Positions 1 to 5,355 of a stretch of 5,673 bases of DNA are shown here, one piece after another. Position numbers and translations under genes: made by a program. The stretch is from Labilithrix luteola (lineage in GTDB: Bacteria > Myxococcota_A > Polyangia > Polyangiales > Polyangiaceae). The stretch covers positions 1 to 5,673 of the forward strand of contig JAMFST010000496.1 of the NCBI GenBank assembly GCA_026225435.1. The letters run 5' to 3'. Position 1 is the first letter of the stretch, and each line of letters opens with the position of its first letter. The notes beneath the pieces are model-generated. The model saw nothing but the letters and a program-made list of their open reading frames with translations. It made no database searches and was not told where the DNA came from.

Positions 1-626
1 AGGGGCCAGAAGTCGCCCGCGGGGTTGAGCTGGTAGGAGACGAGGAAGCCCCGCAGCGCGTTGGGCGGGAGCTGCGTCGGGAGCGGCTGCGCCACCGAGC
101 CGCCTTGCTGCGGCGGCGCCTGCCCGTAGATTCCTCCGGTCGGGGAGGGGTAGCCGGACGGTCCCGGATAGCCGGCCTGCGGCGGCGGATAGCCTTGTTG
201 CTGCGGGTAACCTTGCGGCGGCGGGTAGCCTTGCGGCGGCGGGTAGCCCTGCTGCGGTTGCGCGGCCGGGTAGCCCGTCTGCGCGACGTAGCCTTGCCCT
301 GGCGGGGGAGCCGCGTACGGCGACTGCGCCGGGGGAGGCGCCTGGTACTGCTGCTGCGGAGGCGGCTGCCCGTAGCCCGCCGGCGCGGCGTACAGGTCAC
401 CGGTGAACTGCATCGCATCGAGCGCGATGGGGTGACCCTGCGCGCAGTAGCTCTGGCCCGGCGCGATCTCGTGCCCGAGCTGGCAGCGCGCCAGCGGCGC
501 TTGCGCCGGCGGCACGTAGGGATAGGCCGCGGGCTGCGCGGGCAAGCCGCCAAACGTCGCGCCGCAGGTCACGCAGAATTTGTCGCCTTGGTTGGCGGGG
601 GTGCCGCACGTGGGACAAGCGCTCAT
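1..626 (-). CDS. Zinc-ribbon protein with Pro/Gln/Gly/Tyr-rich linker, probable FHA-domain protein (3' end outside window)
   Basis: The first 208 codons are in the window; the frame is still open at base 1, so the C-terminus is missing. Residues 4-21 form a CxxC-x10-CxxC zinc ribbon (C4, C7, C18, C21). Residues 48-65 hold a second paired motif, CQLGH and CAQGH (C48, H52, C61, H65), which looks like a Cys/His variant of the same fold. Residues about 80-185 are a disordered linker rich in P, Q, G, Y and A, including four GYPxxQ hexapeptides (127-150). The last visible residues, LRGFLVSYQLNPAGDFWPL, resemble the lead-in strand of FHA phosphothreonine-binding domains in deltaproteobacterial signalling proteins. 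The FHA call is inference, because the diagnostic GR and SxxH motifs would lie outside the window. The ATG at 626-624 is chosen because the zinc ribbon begins four residues in and the start overlaps the larC stop (ATGA), implying translational coupling. Likely a cytoplasmic signalling or adaptor protein; partner unknown. Confidence 0.8.
   Translation of the reverse strand, partial: MSACPTCGTPANQGDKFCVTCGATFGGLPAQPAAYPYVPPAQAPLARCQLGHEIAPGQSYCAQGHPIALDAMQFTGDLYAAPAGYGQPPPQQQYQAPPPAQSPYAAPPPGQGYVAQTGYPAAQPQQGYPPPQGYPPPQGYPQQQGYPPPQAGYPGPSGYPSPTGGIYGQAPPQQGGSVAQPLPTQLPPNALRGFLVSYQLNPAGDFWP
177..248 (-). repeat. Four tandem 18-bp units encoding GYPxxQ
   Basis: Four head-to-tail 18-base units lie inside the linker of the zinc-ribbon gene. 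The copies at 213-230 and 231-248 are identical (plus strand ttgcggcggcgggtagcc). Those at 177-194 and 195-212 are diverged. On the coding strand they give GYPPPQ, GYPPPQ, GYPQQQ and GYPPPQ, and related GY(P) motifs continue on both sides. In-frame units of this size can gain or lose copies without breaking the gene, so linker length may vary between strains. Confidence 0.85.
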
Positions 627-2059
627 CGGGACTGGTCCGGGAGCATATCCAAAACGTCCACCGGATGCGGCAAACCCGGCGAGACGCGGTCCTCGGCGGC
701 GCGCTGCGCTTCGCGAAGCACTTCGCGAACGGGGACGCCGTGGTGGCGCGCGGCGGCGAGGCAGGCATCGAACTCTGGCTTCACCTGCGCAGGGCCGTAG
801 GCGCCGCCGGCGACCTTCACCGGCAGGCGACCGAAGCGCGTCTCCACGGTGATGATCTCGCGCGGTCGTTCGAGGCGGCTCACGTCGTGTCGACGCACGC
901 CGAGGCTGGTCGATTCCGCGAGGAGCTGCGCGGCGAGGCGCGGAGCATCCGCGATGCGGGCGAGGACCGACAGGACGAAGGCCGGCCTCCCCTTCTTCAT
1001 GGTGACCGGCTGCGCCCAGGCGTCGAGCGCGCCCTTTTCCAGGAGCGAGGCGATGCACGAGGCGACGAGCTCCCCGGTCGCGTCGTCGAGGTTCGCTTCG
1101 AGGACGCTGTGCGTGGCGGCGCCGCCGGTGCCGGTCGCGGCGCTGTCGTCGGCCTCGGCGCTGACCGGGGTGCCGAGAACGGCGCGCAAGAGGTTCGGGC
1201 GGTCCTTCAGGTTCGCCGTCCCCGCGCCCCAGCCGATGGTCTCGGGTCGCAGGCTCGGCCAGCGCTCGGATCTCTTCGCGTGCGCGCCGACGATGGCCGC
1301 GCCGGTGGGCGTGACGAGCTCGAACTCGAGGCCGCCGTCGTAGGTGACGAGCCCGGCGAGACACTCGACCGTCGCCGGCGCCGGCAGCGGGAGGCGACCG
1401 TGGCGCGCGTTGACGAAGCCGCGCCCCATCGGCAGCGGCGAGACGACCAGGTCCGCGCCGAGGTGCTCGAGCGCCGCGGCGCTGCCGACGATGTCCACGA
1501 TGGCGTCGATGGCGCCGACCTCGTGGAAGTGCACGTCGTCGATGGGCATGCGGTGCACCTTCGCCTCCGAGCGCGCGAGCTTCTCGAAGGTGGCGAGCGC
1601 ACGGGCGAGGACCGGGCCCGGGAGCCTGGCGCCCTGGAGCAGCTCGCGGATCTCGCGCCAGGTGCGCTCCGGCTGCGCGCTGTCGACGTGCACGTCGAAG
1701 TGCGTGGCGACGATGCCGCTCCGCACCTTGGTGCCGAAGTGGAGGTGAAAGCCGCTGAGCGGGAGGCGCGCCGCGGCCTCGGCGACGACCGCCCCGGGGA
1801 CGCCGAGGTCCACCAGCGCGGCGATGATCATGTCGCCGGCGAGGCCGCTGGGGGCGTCGAGGAAGAGGAGCTTGCCCTGGCCGGCACCGGCGGGGAGGTC
1901 GGCGCGCCAGGTGGCGGAGGGGTCGCCGTGGGGATGCGCGTGGGCATGCTCGTGTCCGTGCCCGTGATCATGGCCGTGTTCGTGCCCATGATCATGATCA
2001 TGCTCGTGATCATGGTGATGCCCGTGCTCCCCCTCGTGCCCGTCATCTCCGTGCGCCAT
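623..2059 (-). CDS. larC: LarC, nickel-insertion enzyme of nickel-pincer cofactor synthesis, with His-rich N-terminus
   Basis: A 478-residue LarC (DUF111 family). In the characterised lactobacillus pathway LarC is a CTP-dependent cyclometallase that inserts Ni into the dithiolated pyridinium mononucleotide, giving the cofactor of LarA racemases. Residues 1-46 are a tract of alternating His with Asp, Glu, Gly and Ala (20 His). The core follows: DAPSGLAGDM (68-77), VHFHEVGAIDAIVDIVG (176-192), HGRLPLPAPAT (220-230), TPTGAAI (250-256), a low-complexity linker (about 299-317), then the C-terminal domain with LEANLDDATG (320-329), MKKGRP (354-359) and TSLGVRR (384-390). The two halves, separate frames larC1/larC2 joined by programmed frameshifting in Lactiplantibacillus plantarum, are one continuous frame here. 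The ATG at 2059-2057 is preceded by AAGGAG at good spacing, inside the end of larB. The frame stays open upstream, but that stretch is the off-frame shadow of larB. Cytoplasmic. Identity is secure from the motifs. Confidence 0.96.
   Translation of the reverse strand: MAHGDDGHEGEHGHHHDHEHDHDHGHEHGHDHGHGHEHAHAHPHGDPSATWRADLPAGAGQGKLLFLDAPSGLAGDMIIAALVDLGVPGAVVAEAAARLPLSGFHLHFGTKVRSGIVATHFDVHVDSAQPERTWREIRELLQGARLPGPVLARALATFEKLARSEAKVHRMPIDDVHFHEVGAIDAIVDIVGSAAALEHLGADLVVSPLPMGRGFVNARHGRLPLPAPATVECLAGLVTYDGGLEFELVTPTGAAIVGAHAKRSERWPSLRPETIGWGAGTANLKDRPNLLRAVLGTPVSAEADDSAATGTGGAATHSVLEANLDDATGELVASCIASLLEKGALDAWAQPVTMKKGRPAFVLSVLARIADAPRLAAQLLAESTSLGVRRHDVSRLERPREIITVETRFGRLPVKVAGGAYGPAQVKPEFDACLAAARHHGVPVREVLREAQRAAEDRVSPGLPHPVDVLDMLPDQSR
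1928..2053 (-). other. Histidine-rich metal-binding tract of LarC (codons 3-44)
   Basis: Codons 3 to 44 of larC hold 20 histidines, mostly as H-D, H-E, H-G and H-A dipeptides. Such tracts bind Ni(II) or Zn(II) in nickel chaperones such as HypB and some UreE proteins. The inferred role here is to store nickel or deliver it to the LarC active site. The tract precedes the first conserved LarC motif by about 20 residues, so it looks like an appended tail rather than part of the fold. Confidence 0.85.
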
Positions 2060-2064
2060 GATCA
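2046..2064 (-). promoter_or_regulatory. larC ribosome binding site within the end of larB
   Basis: On the coding strand AAGGAG overlaps the codons for the last Lys-Glu of LarB. It is followed by GC, the larB stop TGA (2064-2062), two bases, and the larC ATG (2059-2057). This is the strongest Shine-Dalgarno match in the operon and fixes the larC start. Since it lies inside larB, translation of the two genes is probably coupled. Confidence 0.7.
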
Positions 2065-2856
2065 GCTCTCCTTCGCGTTGGCGGCGGTCGCGGCGGCCGC
2101 TCTCGTCATCTGGCGGACGAAGCGGAAAGCCGCGAACGCCGCGCCGAACCCGTTGTCGATGTTCACCACGATGACGCCCGACGCGCAGCTGGTCAGCATG
2201 GCGAAGAGGGCGGTCATTCCCCCCTGCGCGGCGCCGTAACCCACGCTGGTCGGCACGGCGATGACCGGCACGTCGACCAGCCCGCCGACGACGCTCGCCA
2301 GCGCCCCTTCCATCCCCGCCACCACGATCACCAGCGGCGCCGCCGAGAGCGCTTCGCGCTTGTACAGGAGGCGGTGCAGCCCGGCTACGCCGACGTCGAC
2401 GATGCGGGAGAACGGCACGCCGAGCGCGTGCATCGTCTCGGCGCACTCCTCGGCCACGGGCAGGTCGCTCGTCCCCGCGGTCACCAGCGCCAGCGGCGCC
2501 GACGCCAGCTGCGGGATGGGCCCCTGCTCCCAGAAGGCGGTGCGCGCCAGCGGCGTGTATTTCAGCTCCGGGACCAGCTCGAGCACCGCCCGCGCCGGCC
2601 CTTCGGCGAGCCGCGTGACGAGGACGTTCTGCCCCTTGCGGCCGAGCTCCCGGGCGATCCCGGCGATCTGCTGCGGCGTCTTCCCTTCCCCGAAGATGAC
2701 CTCCGGCGTCCCTTGCCGGACCGCCCGGTGGTGGTCCACCGTTGCGTACCCCAGCTCGGCGAACGGCAGATCCTTCAGCGAATCGACGGCGGCGTCGACG
2801 GACGACGTCCCCAGCCGGACCTCTTCGAGCAACGCACGCAGACGGGAGGAATCCAT
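2062..2856 (-). CDS. larB: LarB, pyridinium-3,5-biscarboxylic acid mononucleotide synthase
   Basis: A 264-residue LarB, first enzyme of the nickel-pincer nucleotide pathway. The family carboxylates the ring of nicotinic acid adenine dinucleotide at C5 and hydrolyses the phosphoanhydride, releasing AMP. The C-terminal half is related to PurE (AIR carboxylase). Visible motifs are LGYATVDHHRAVRQG with PEVIFGEGKT (35-60), TAGTSDLPVAEE (126-137), AGMEGA (180-185), AVPTSVGYGA (200-209) and VNIDNGFGA (231-239). C224 in LTSCASG sits where I would align the cysteine proposed as nucleophile in L. plantarum LarB; E183 and S130 also fall in conserved blocks. The ATG at 2856-2854 is preferred because family members begin close to the RLRALLEEVR helix. 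An in-frame TTG at 2871 is possible, and neither has a convincing Shine-Dalgarno sequence. The gene is followed after 2 bases by larC, whose ribosome site lies in the last larB codons, so the pair is surely co-transcribed. The product, modified by LarE (not in the window), feeds LarC. Confidence 0.96.
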   Translation of the reverse strand: MDSSRLRALLEEVRLGTSSVDAAVDSLKDLPFAELGYATVDHHRAVRQGTPEVIFGEGKTPQQIAGIARELGRKGQNVLVTRLAEGPARAVLELVPELKYTPLARTAFWEQGPIPQLASAPLALVTAGTSDLPVAEECAETMHALGVPFSRIVDVGVAGLHRLLYKREALSAAPLVIVVAGMEGALASVVGGLVDVPVIAVPTSVGYGAAQGGMTALFAMLTSCASGVIVVNIDNGFGAAFAAFRFVRQMTRAAAATAANAKES

Positions 2857-2969
2857 GGGCAGCGACCGCAAACCCTAGAACACCCGCGCCCCGATATCGA
2901 CGTCGCCTCTCCACCTGAGCCGACGGTTCGTTGACGAAGGGCGCCCATCCGTCGTAGCGGAATCAGCGC
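2857..2969. promoter_or_regulatory. Divergent intergenic region between larB and the orphan gene
   Basis: These 113 bases separate two divergently read genes and must hold the larB promoter and probably the promoter of the plus-strand gene. A plus-strand TTGACG (2931-2936) resembles a -35 box, but no good -10 follows at 16-18 bases. An 8-base palindrome, CGATATCG, lies at 2892-2899. I cannot assign promoter elements or an operator with confidence. Confidence 0.35.
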
Positions 2970-3569
2970 ATGTGGGCCCGCGGAGCCGCGATCCGGCCGG
3001 TACCGGCGTGGGCCATCGTCCCCCGCGAGGCCTTCACGCGCGTGGAGAGCCAGCTGTCCACGGCCGACGAGACCGAGGACGACGACGGCGAGAACGCGCA
3101 GATGCACCGCGATTTTGCCCGCTTCGAGGAGACCCAGCCGGCGCTGGCGGCCCACGCCAGCGAGGTGCTCGGCCGGCCGCTCGACGACACGGCGCTGGCG
3201 CTCGGCTACTTCCTCACGCTGGCCGTCTGGCTGGGGTTCGAGACCACCTTCAAGGGGCGGCTGGGCACGGTCGACGAGTCGCACCTGGCGGCGACCCGCA
3301 CCGCGCTGGCGGTCGAGGAGGAGCTGCGCGCCAGCCACGCCGAGGAGCCGCTCGACCTCGAGGACGTGGTGGCCCTCGAGCAGCCCCACGCCCTCGCCTT
3401 CATGAACGAGCACCTGGAAGCGGCGCTCGAGACCACCAGCGTCGCCGAGGATCGCGAGGTCGACCTCGACGACGTGCACATCGTCTACCGGATGGTGGTC
3501 GTGGTGGTGCTGGCGCTCTCCCACGCCGTGCAGGGGCCCGGGCAGAAGTCCGAGGAGCTGCTGGCGTAG
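2970..3569 (+). CDS. Acidic helical protein of unknown function
   Basis: A 199-residue protein I do not recognise. The first 30 residues are mildly basic or hydrophobic, followed by an acidic, probably disordered stretch (31-43, TADETEDDDGENA). The rest looks all-helical and acidic: RDFARFEETQPALAAHASEVL (47-67), a hydrophobic stretch ALALGYFLTLAVWLGFETTF (75-94), a charged helix rich in Glu and Ala (105-122), a segment around 130-160, and a hydrophobic C-terminal helix VYRMVVVVVLALSHAV (172-187). The hydrophobic stretches contain charged or polar residues nearby and look more like a helical-bundle core than membrane spans, although membrane association is not excluded. There is no signal peptide and no catalytic motif. 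GC-rich third positions across the whole frame support the gene. The ATG at 2970 has a weak GGAA seven bases upstream; ATG at 3102 (residue 45) is an alternative start that would still keep the folded part. It diverges from larB and converges with the GH16 gene, so it is probably monocistronic. Confidence 0.75.
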   Translation: MWARGAAIRPVPAWAIVPREAFTRVESQLSTADETEDDDGENAQMHRDFARFEETQPALAAHASEVLGRPLDDTALALGYFLTLAVWLGFETTFKGRLGTVDESHLAATRTALAVEEELRASHAEEPLDLEDVVALEQPHALAFMNEHLEAALETTSVAEDREVDLDDVHIVYRMVVVVVLALSHAVQGPGQKSEELLA

Positions 3570-3577
3570 CGAGCGCG

Positions 3578-3596
3578 CGGGGTGCTCAGAACCCCG
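3578..3596. terminator. Possible hairpin between convergent genes
   Basis: The arms CGGGGT (3578-3583) and ACCCCG (3591-3596) can pair around a 7-base loop, in the 16-base gap between the convergent orphan and GH16 genes. One arm overlaps the final GH16 codons. It has no T-tract on either strand, so as an intrinsic terminator it is weak; a short GC stem could also occur by chance in DNA this GC-rich. Confidence 0.25.
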
Positions 3597-4713
3597 GGAC
3601 CGTGTAGGCGTTGATCGACTTGATGAGCATGTTCGACGGGGTCGGCGTCTGCGTGGTGTCCCATCCTCCGCCGATGCCGAGGTCCGCGAGCAGGAAGTAC
3701 TTCACGTCGATCATGATCGACGGCGTCGGCGTCGAGGTGAGCAGCTGCCCGTCGAGGTACAGCGCCATGTACGTCCTGTTCCAGAGCATCCCGTAGCGGT
3801 GGTACGCGGCGGTGAGATCGGGAGTGTTCGAGGCCGTGTACGCCAGCGGCGTGGTCCCGCCCTTCCAGTCGTGCAGCGTGAAGTGGAAGATCTTCTCCAC
3901 CGCCGGATCGAGCGGCGGGTTGCAGCCGTACTGCTCGAAGATGTCGATCTCCCCGCCCGGGGCGCTCCGCGGGAGCGACAGCATCCAGAACGACGGCCAC
4001 GTGCCGGTCCCCGCCGGCAGCTGCGTCGTCATCTCGAAGTAGCCGTACGTCTGCGCGAAGCCGTTCTCGTTCCCGTCGACGCTGGTCATCACGCCGGAGA
4101 ACCACTCGTTGTTCTGCTGCGTCGCGCTGATCTGCAGGCCGCCGCCGGGGAGCAGCGAGTACGGGTTCACCGCCTTGCCGGTGGTCTGGCTGGGGGTCGG
4201 GTACATCACGCCCGGCCAGCCGTTCGACGGGTTCATGCAGCACTCGTCGGTGCCGTTGAACCAGCGCTCGTTGGGGTACTTGCCGTCGTCGGTGGTGCCC
4301 GAGGAGATGTCGTACGCGGAGAAGTCGTCGGCGAAGCTCGAGGTGAAGCAGCTCGTGTCGAGCGTCTGCGGCGCCGTCGTGGCGCTGAGCGCGGTGCAGC
4401 TCGGCGGTGCGGCGTCGGTGGTCTTGCCGTTGCCGCTATCGGTCCCGGAGGCTCCGCCGTCGCTCGGCGTTCCGGTCGTCGCGTCGCCCCCGGCGTCGCC
4501 GGTGCCGCCCGCGTCGACGCCGGGGGCCGGTGGAGTCGAGGTGCTCGTGGCGGTCGACGCCCCGCCGGTCTGCCCGCCGGTGGCTCCGTTCGTGCCATCC
4601 TCGCCGGGGTCGTCCGCGATCGAGGCGCTCACCCCGGAGCAGCCGGCGGCCAGCGCCAGACACGAGACCGCCGAGGCGGAGAGGGCGACCAGATCCCGGC
4701 GGCGCAACGGCAT
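3586..4713 (-). CDS. Glycoside hydrolase family 16 lipoprotein (laminarinase/beta-glucanase-like)
   Basis: A 375-residue exported enzyme. Residues 1-25 are a signal peptide, RRRD then a hydrophobic core ending LAAGC, so C25 is the probable lipidated cysteine; the twin arginines make Tat export possible. Residues 26-105 are a low-complexity Gly/Thr/Ser/Asp/Ala linker, typical of myxobacterial surface lipoproteins. The catalytic domain spans about 120-375, with YGYFEMTTQLPAGTGTWPSFW (223-243) and the active-site strand GGEIDIFE (253-260). This fits the ExDxxE form of the GH16 signature: E255 nucleophile, D257 assisting, E260 acid/base. YHRYGMLW (304-311), LYLDG (318-322) and the C-terminal DLGIGGGW (344-351) also match the family. 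The ExDxxE form is shared by laminarinases, agarases and carrageenases, so the substrate is unsettled; a beta-1,3-glucan is only the likeliest guess. The start at 4713 is set by the signal peptide; its Shine-Dalgarno is poor. It diverges from the YkuD gene. Probably attached to the outer membrane, attacking external polysaccharide. Confidence 0.92.
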   Translation of the reverse strand: MPLRRRDLVALSASAVSCLALAAGCSGVSASIADDPGEDGTNGATGGQTGGASTATSTSTPPAPGVDAGGTGDAGGDATTGTPSDGGASGTDSGNGKTTDAAPPSCTALSATTAPQTLDTSCFTSSFADDFSAYDISSGTTDDGKYPNERWFNGTDECCMNPSNGWPGVMYPTPSQTTGKAVNPYSLLPGGGLQISATQQNNEWFSGVMTSVDGNENGFAQTYGYFEMTTQLPAGTGTWPSFWMLSLPRSAPGGEIDIFEQYGCNPPLDPAVEKIFHFTLHDWKGGTTPLAYTASNTPDLTAAYHRYGMLWNRTYMALYLDGQLLTSTPTPSIMIDVKYFLLADLGIGGGWDTTQTPTPSNMLIKSINAYTVPGF

Positions 4714-4801
4714 TGATCGATGATTGCCGCGGGCACGGCCATTTCATCACGAAATCGACGAGGTCGTAGCGCTTTGGCCGGATCTCGCGCGTCCGAGGCG
4801 C
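4714..4801. promoter_or_regulatory. Divergent intergenic region with AT-rich inverted repeat
   Basis: These 88 bases separate the starts of the GH16 and YkuD genes and should hold both promoters. The inverted repeat ATTTC-ATCAC-GAAAT (4741-4755) is unusually AT-rich for this genome and centrally placed, so it could be an operator or part of a promoter. The arms are only 5 bases and no regulator is encoded nearby. I see no clear -35/-10 pair. Confidence 0.3.
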
Positions 4802-5323
4802 ATGCCTCTGCTCGCCAAGCCCGCGATCACCCTCGCGATCGCGACCCTCGCCGCGCTCTCGCGACCGTCGCACCCGACATCTCCTCACGTCACCCGCGTC
4901 CGCGTGGTGAAGAGCGCGCACGTCCTCGAGCTGTACGCCGGCGAGAGGTTGATCGAGCGCGACCCGGTGGCCATCGGGCCGGGCGGCGCGGGGCCGAAGC
5001 TGCGGGAAGGGGATCGGGTGACGCCGGTGGGGCACTACCACCTCGCCGCGCGCCACCCCTCGGAGCACTTCCACATCTTCCTGCTGGTCGACTACCCGAA
5101 CCAGACCGATCGCGAGCGCTTTGCCTCGCTCAAGGCGCACGGGGATCTCCCGCGCGACGCCCACATCGGCGGCGACGTCGGGGTGCACGGAGGGTCGCCG
5201 TCGAGCTGGCCCGACGGGAAGATCGAGGACTGGACAGCCGGCTGCATCGCCGTCGACGACGCCACCATCGAGCGCATCGCCGCGCGCGTGAAGGACGGCA
5301 CCGCCCTCGACATCGAGGACTGA
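4802..5323 (+). CDS. Exported YkuD-domain (L,D-transpeptidase family) protein
   Basis: A 173-residue protein with a short N-terminal hydrophobic segment (about 7-19, after K6), read as a signal peptide or anchor, followed by a YkuD catalytic domain (about 31-171). Visible family features are the opening strand VRVVKSAHVLELYAGERLI (33-51), GDRVTPVGHYHL (70-81), a long insert with DYPNQTDRERF (97-107), catalytic-type VHGG (128-131) and WTAGCIAVDD (144-153). H129 and C148 are the expected catalytic His-Cys pair. The usual S/T-x-G-C-[IV]-R has Ala in place of Arg, as in the ErfK/YafK-like subgroup carrying GCIA. Such enzymes form or hydrolyse meso-DAP crosslinks in peptidoglycan, or attach proteins to it, in the periplasm; which reaction applies here is not readable. 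The ATG at 4802 is preferred over an upstream in-frame TTG (4724) because it places the signal peptide at the N-terminus and has GAGG just upstream. The dehydrogenase gene follows after 32 bases and may be co-transcribed. Confidence 0.9.
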   Translation: MPLLAKPAITLAIATLAALSRPSHPTSPHVTRVRVVKSAHVLELYAGERLIERDPVAIGPGGAGPKLREGDRVTPVGHYHLAARHPSEHFHIFLLVDYPNQTDRERFASLKAHGDLPRDAHIGGDVGVHGGSPSSWPDGKIEDWTAGCIAVDDATIERIAARVKDGTALDIED

Positions 5324-5355
5324 TCACGACACGCAAGCTTCGCTATAAGGCGCGC

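Noticed and set aside
105..800. Arg/Leu-rich plus-strand frame opposite the zinc-ribbon gene
   Set aside because: Its repetitive LRRRVALRRR-type sequence is the antisense of the Pro/Gln/Gly/Tyr linker repeats and it crosses into antisense larC.
1988..2003. Perfect 16-base palindrome CATGATCATGATCATG, a possible operator
   Set aside because: It follows directly from alternating His and Asp codons (CAT GAT) in the LarC His tract and lies well inside the coding sequence.
665..2239. A 524-codon plus-strand open frame opposite larC, with an apparent hydrophobic membrane segment near 1930-2050
   Set aside because: It is antisense to a securely identified larC. GC-rich third positions keep the opposite strand free of stops. 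The Val/Met-rich 'membrane segment' is just the reverse complement of the His codons (CAC/CAT read as GTG/ATG).
2060..2914. Upstream extension of the larC frame, as if it were a longer or fused protein
   Set aside because: This part lies out of frame over larB, has the Arg/Gly/Ala-rich composition of a shadow frame, and a good ribosome site precedes the ATG at 2059.
2775..3524. A 249-codon minus-strand frame opposite the orphan gene
   Set aside because: It overlaps both the larB start and the plus-strand gene, is dominated by Arg, Gly, Val and Glu as shadow frames are, and has no recognisable motif. The plus-strand frame has the better codon pattern, though it too lacks a family match.
3799..4716. 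A 305-codon plus-strand frame, and a shorter one at 4109-4723, opposite the GH16 gene
   Set aside because: The minus strand encodes a GH16 enzyme with signal peptide and catalytic motif; the opposite frames have Arg/Ala/Gly- or Val/Pro/Ser-rich composition with no recognisable domain.
4724..4801. N-terminal extension of the YkuD protein from a TTG start
   Set aside because: It would put 26 charged, His/Arg/Glu-containing residues before the signal peptide; the ATG at 4802 gives a normal exported-protein N-terminus.
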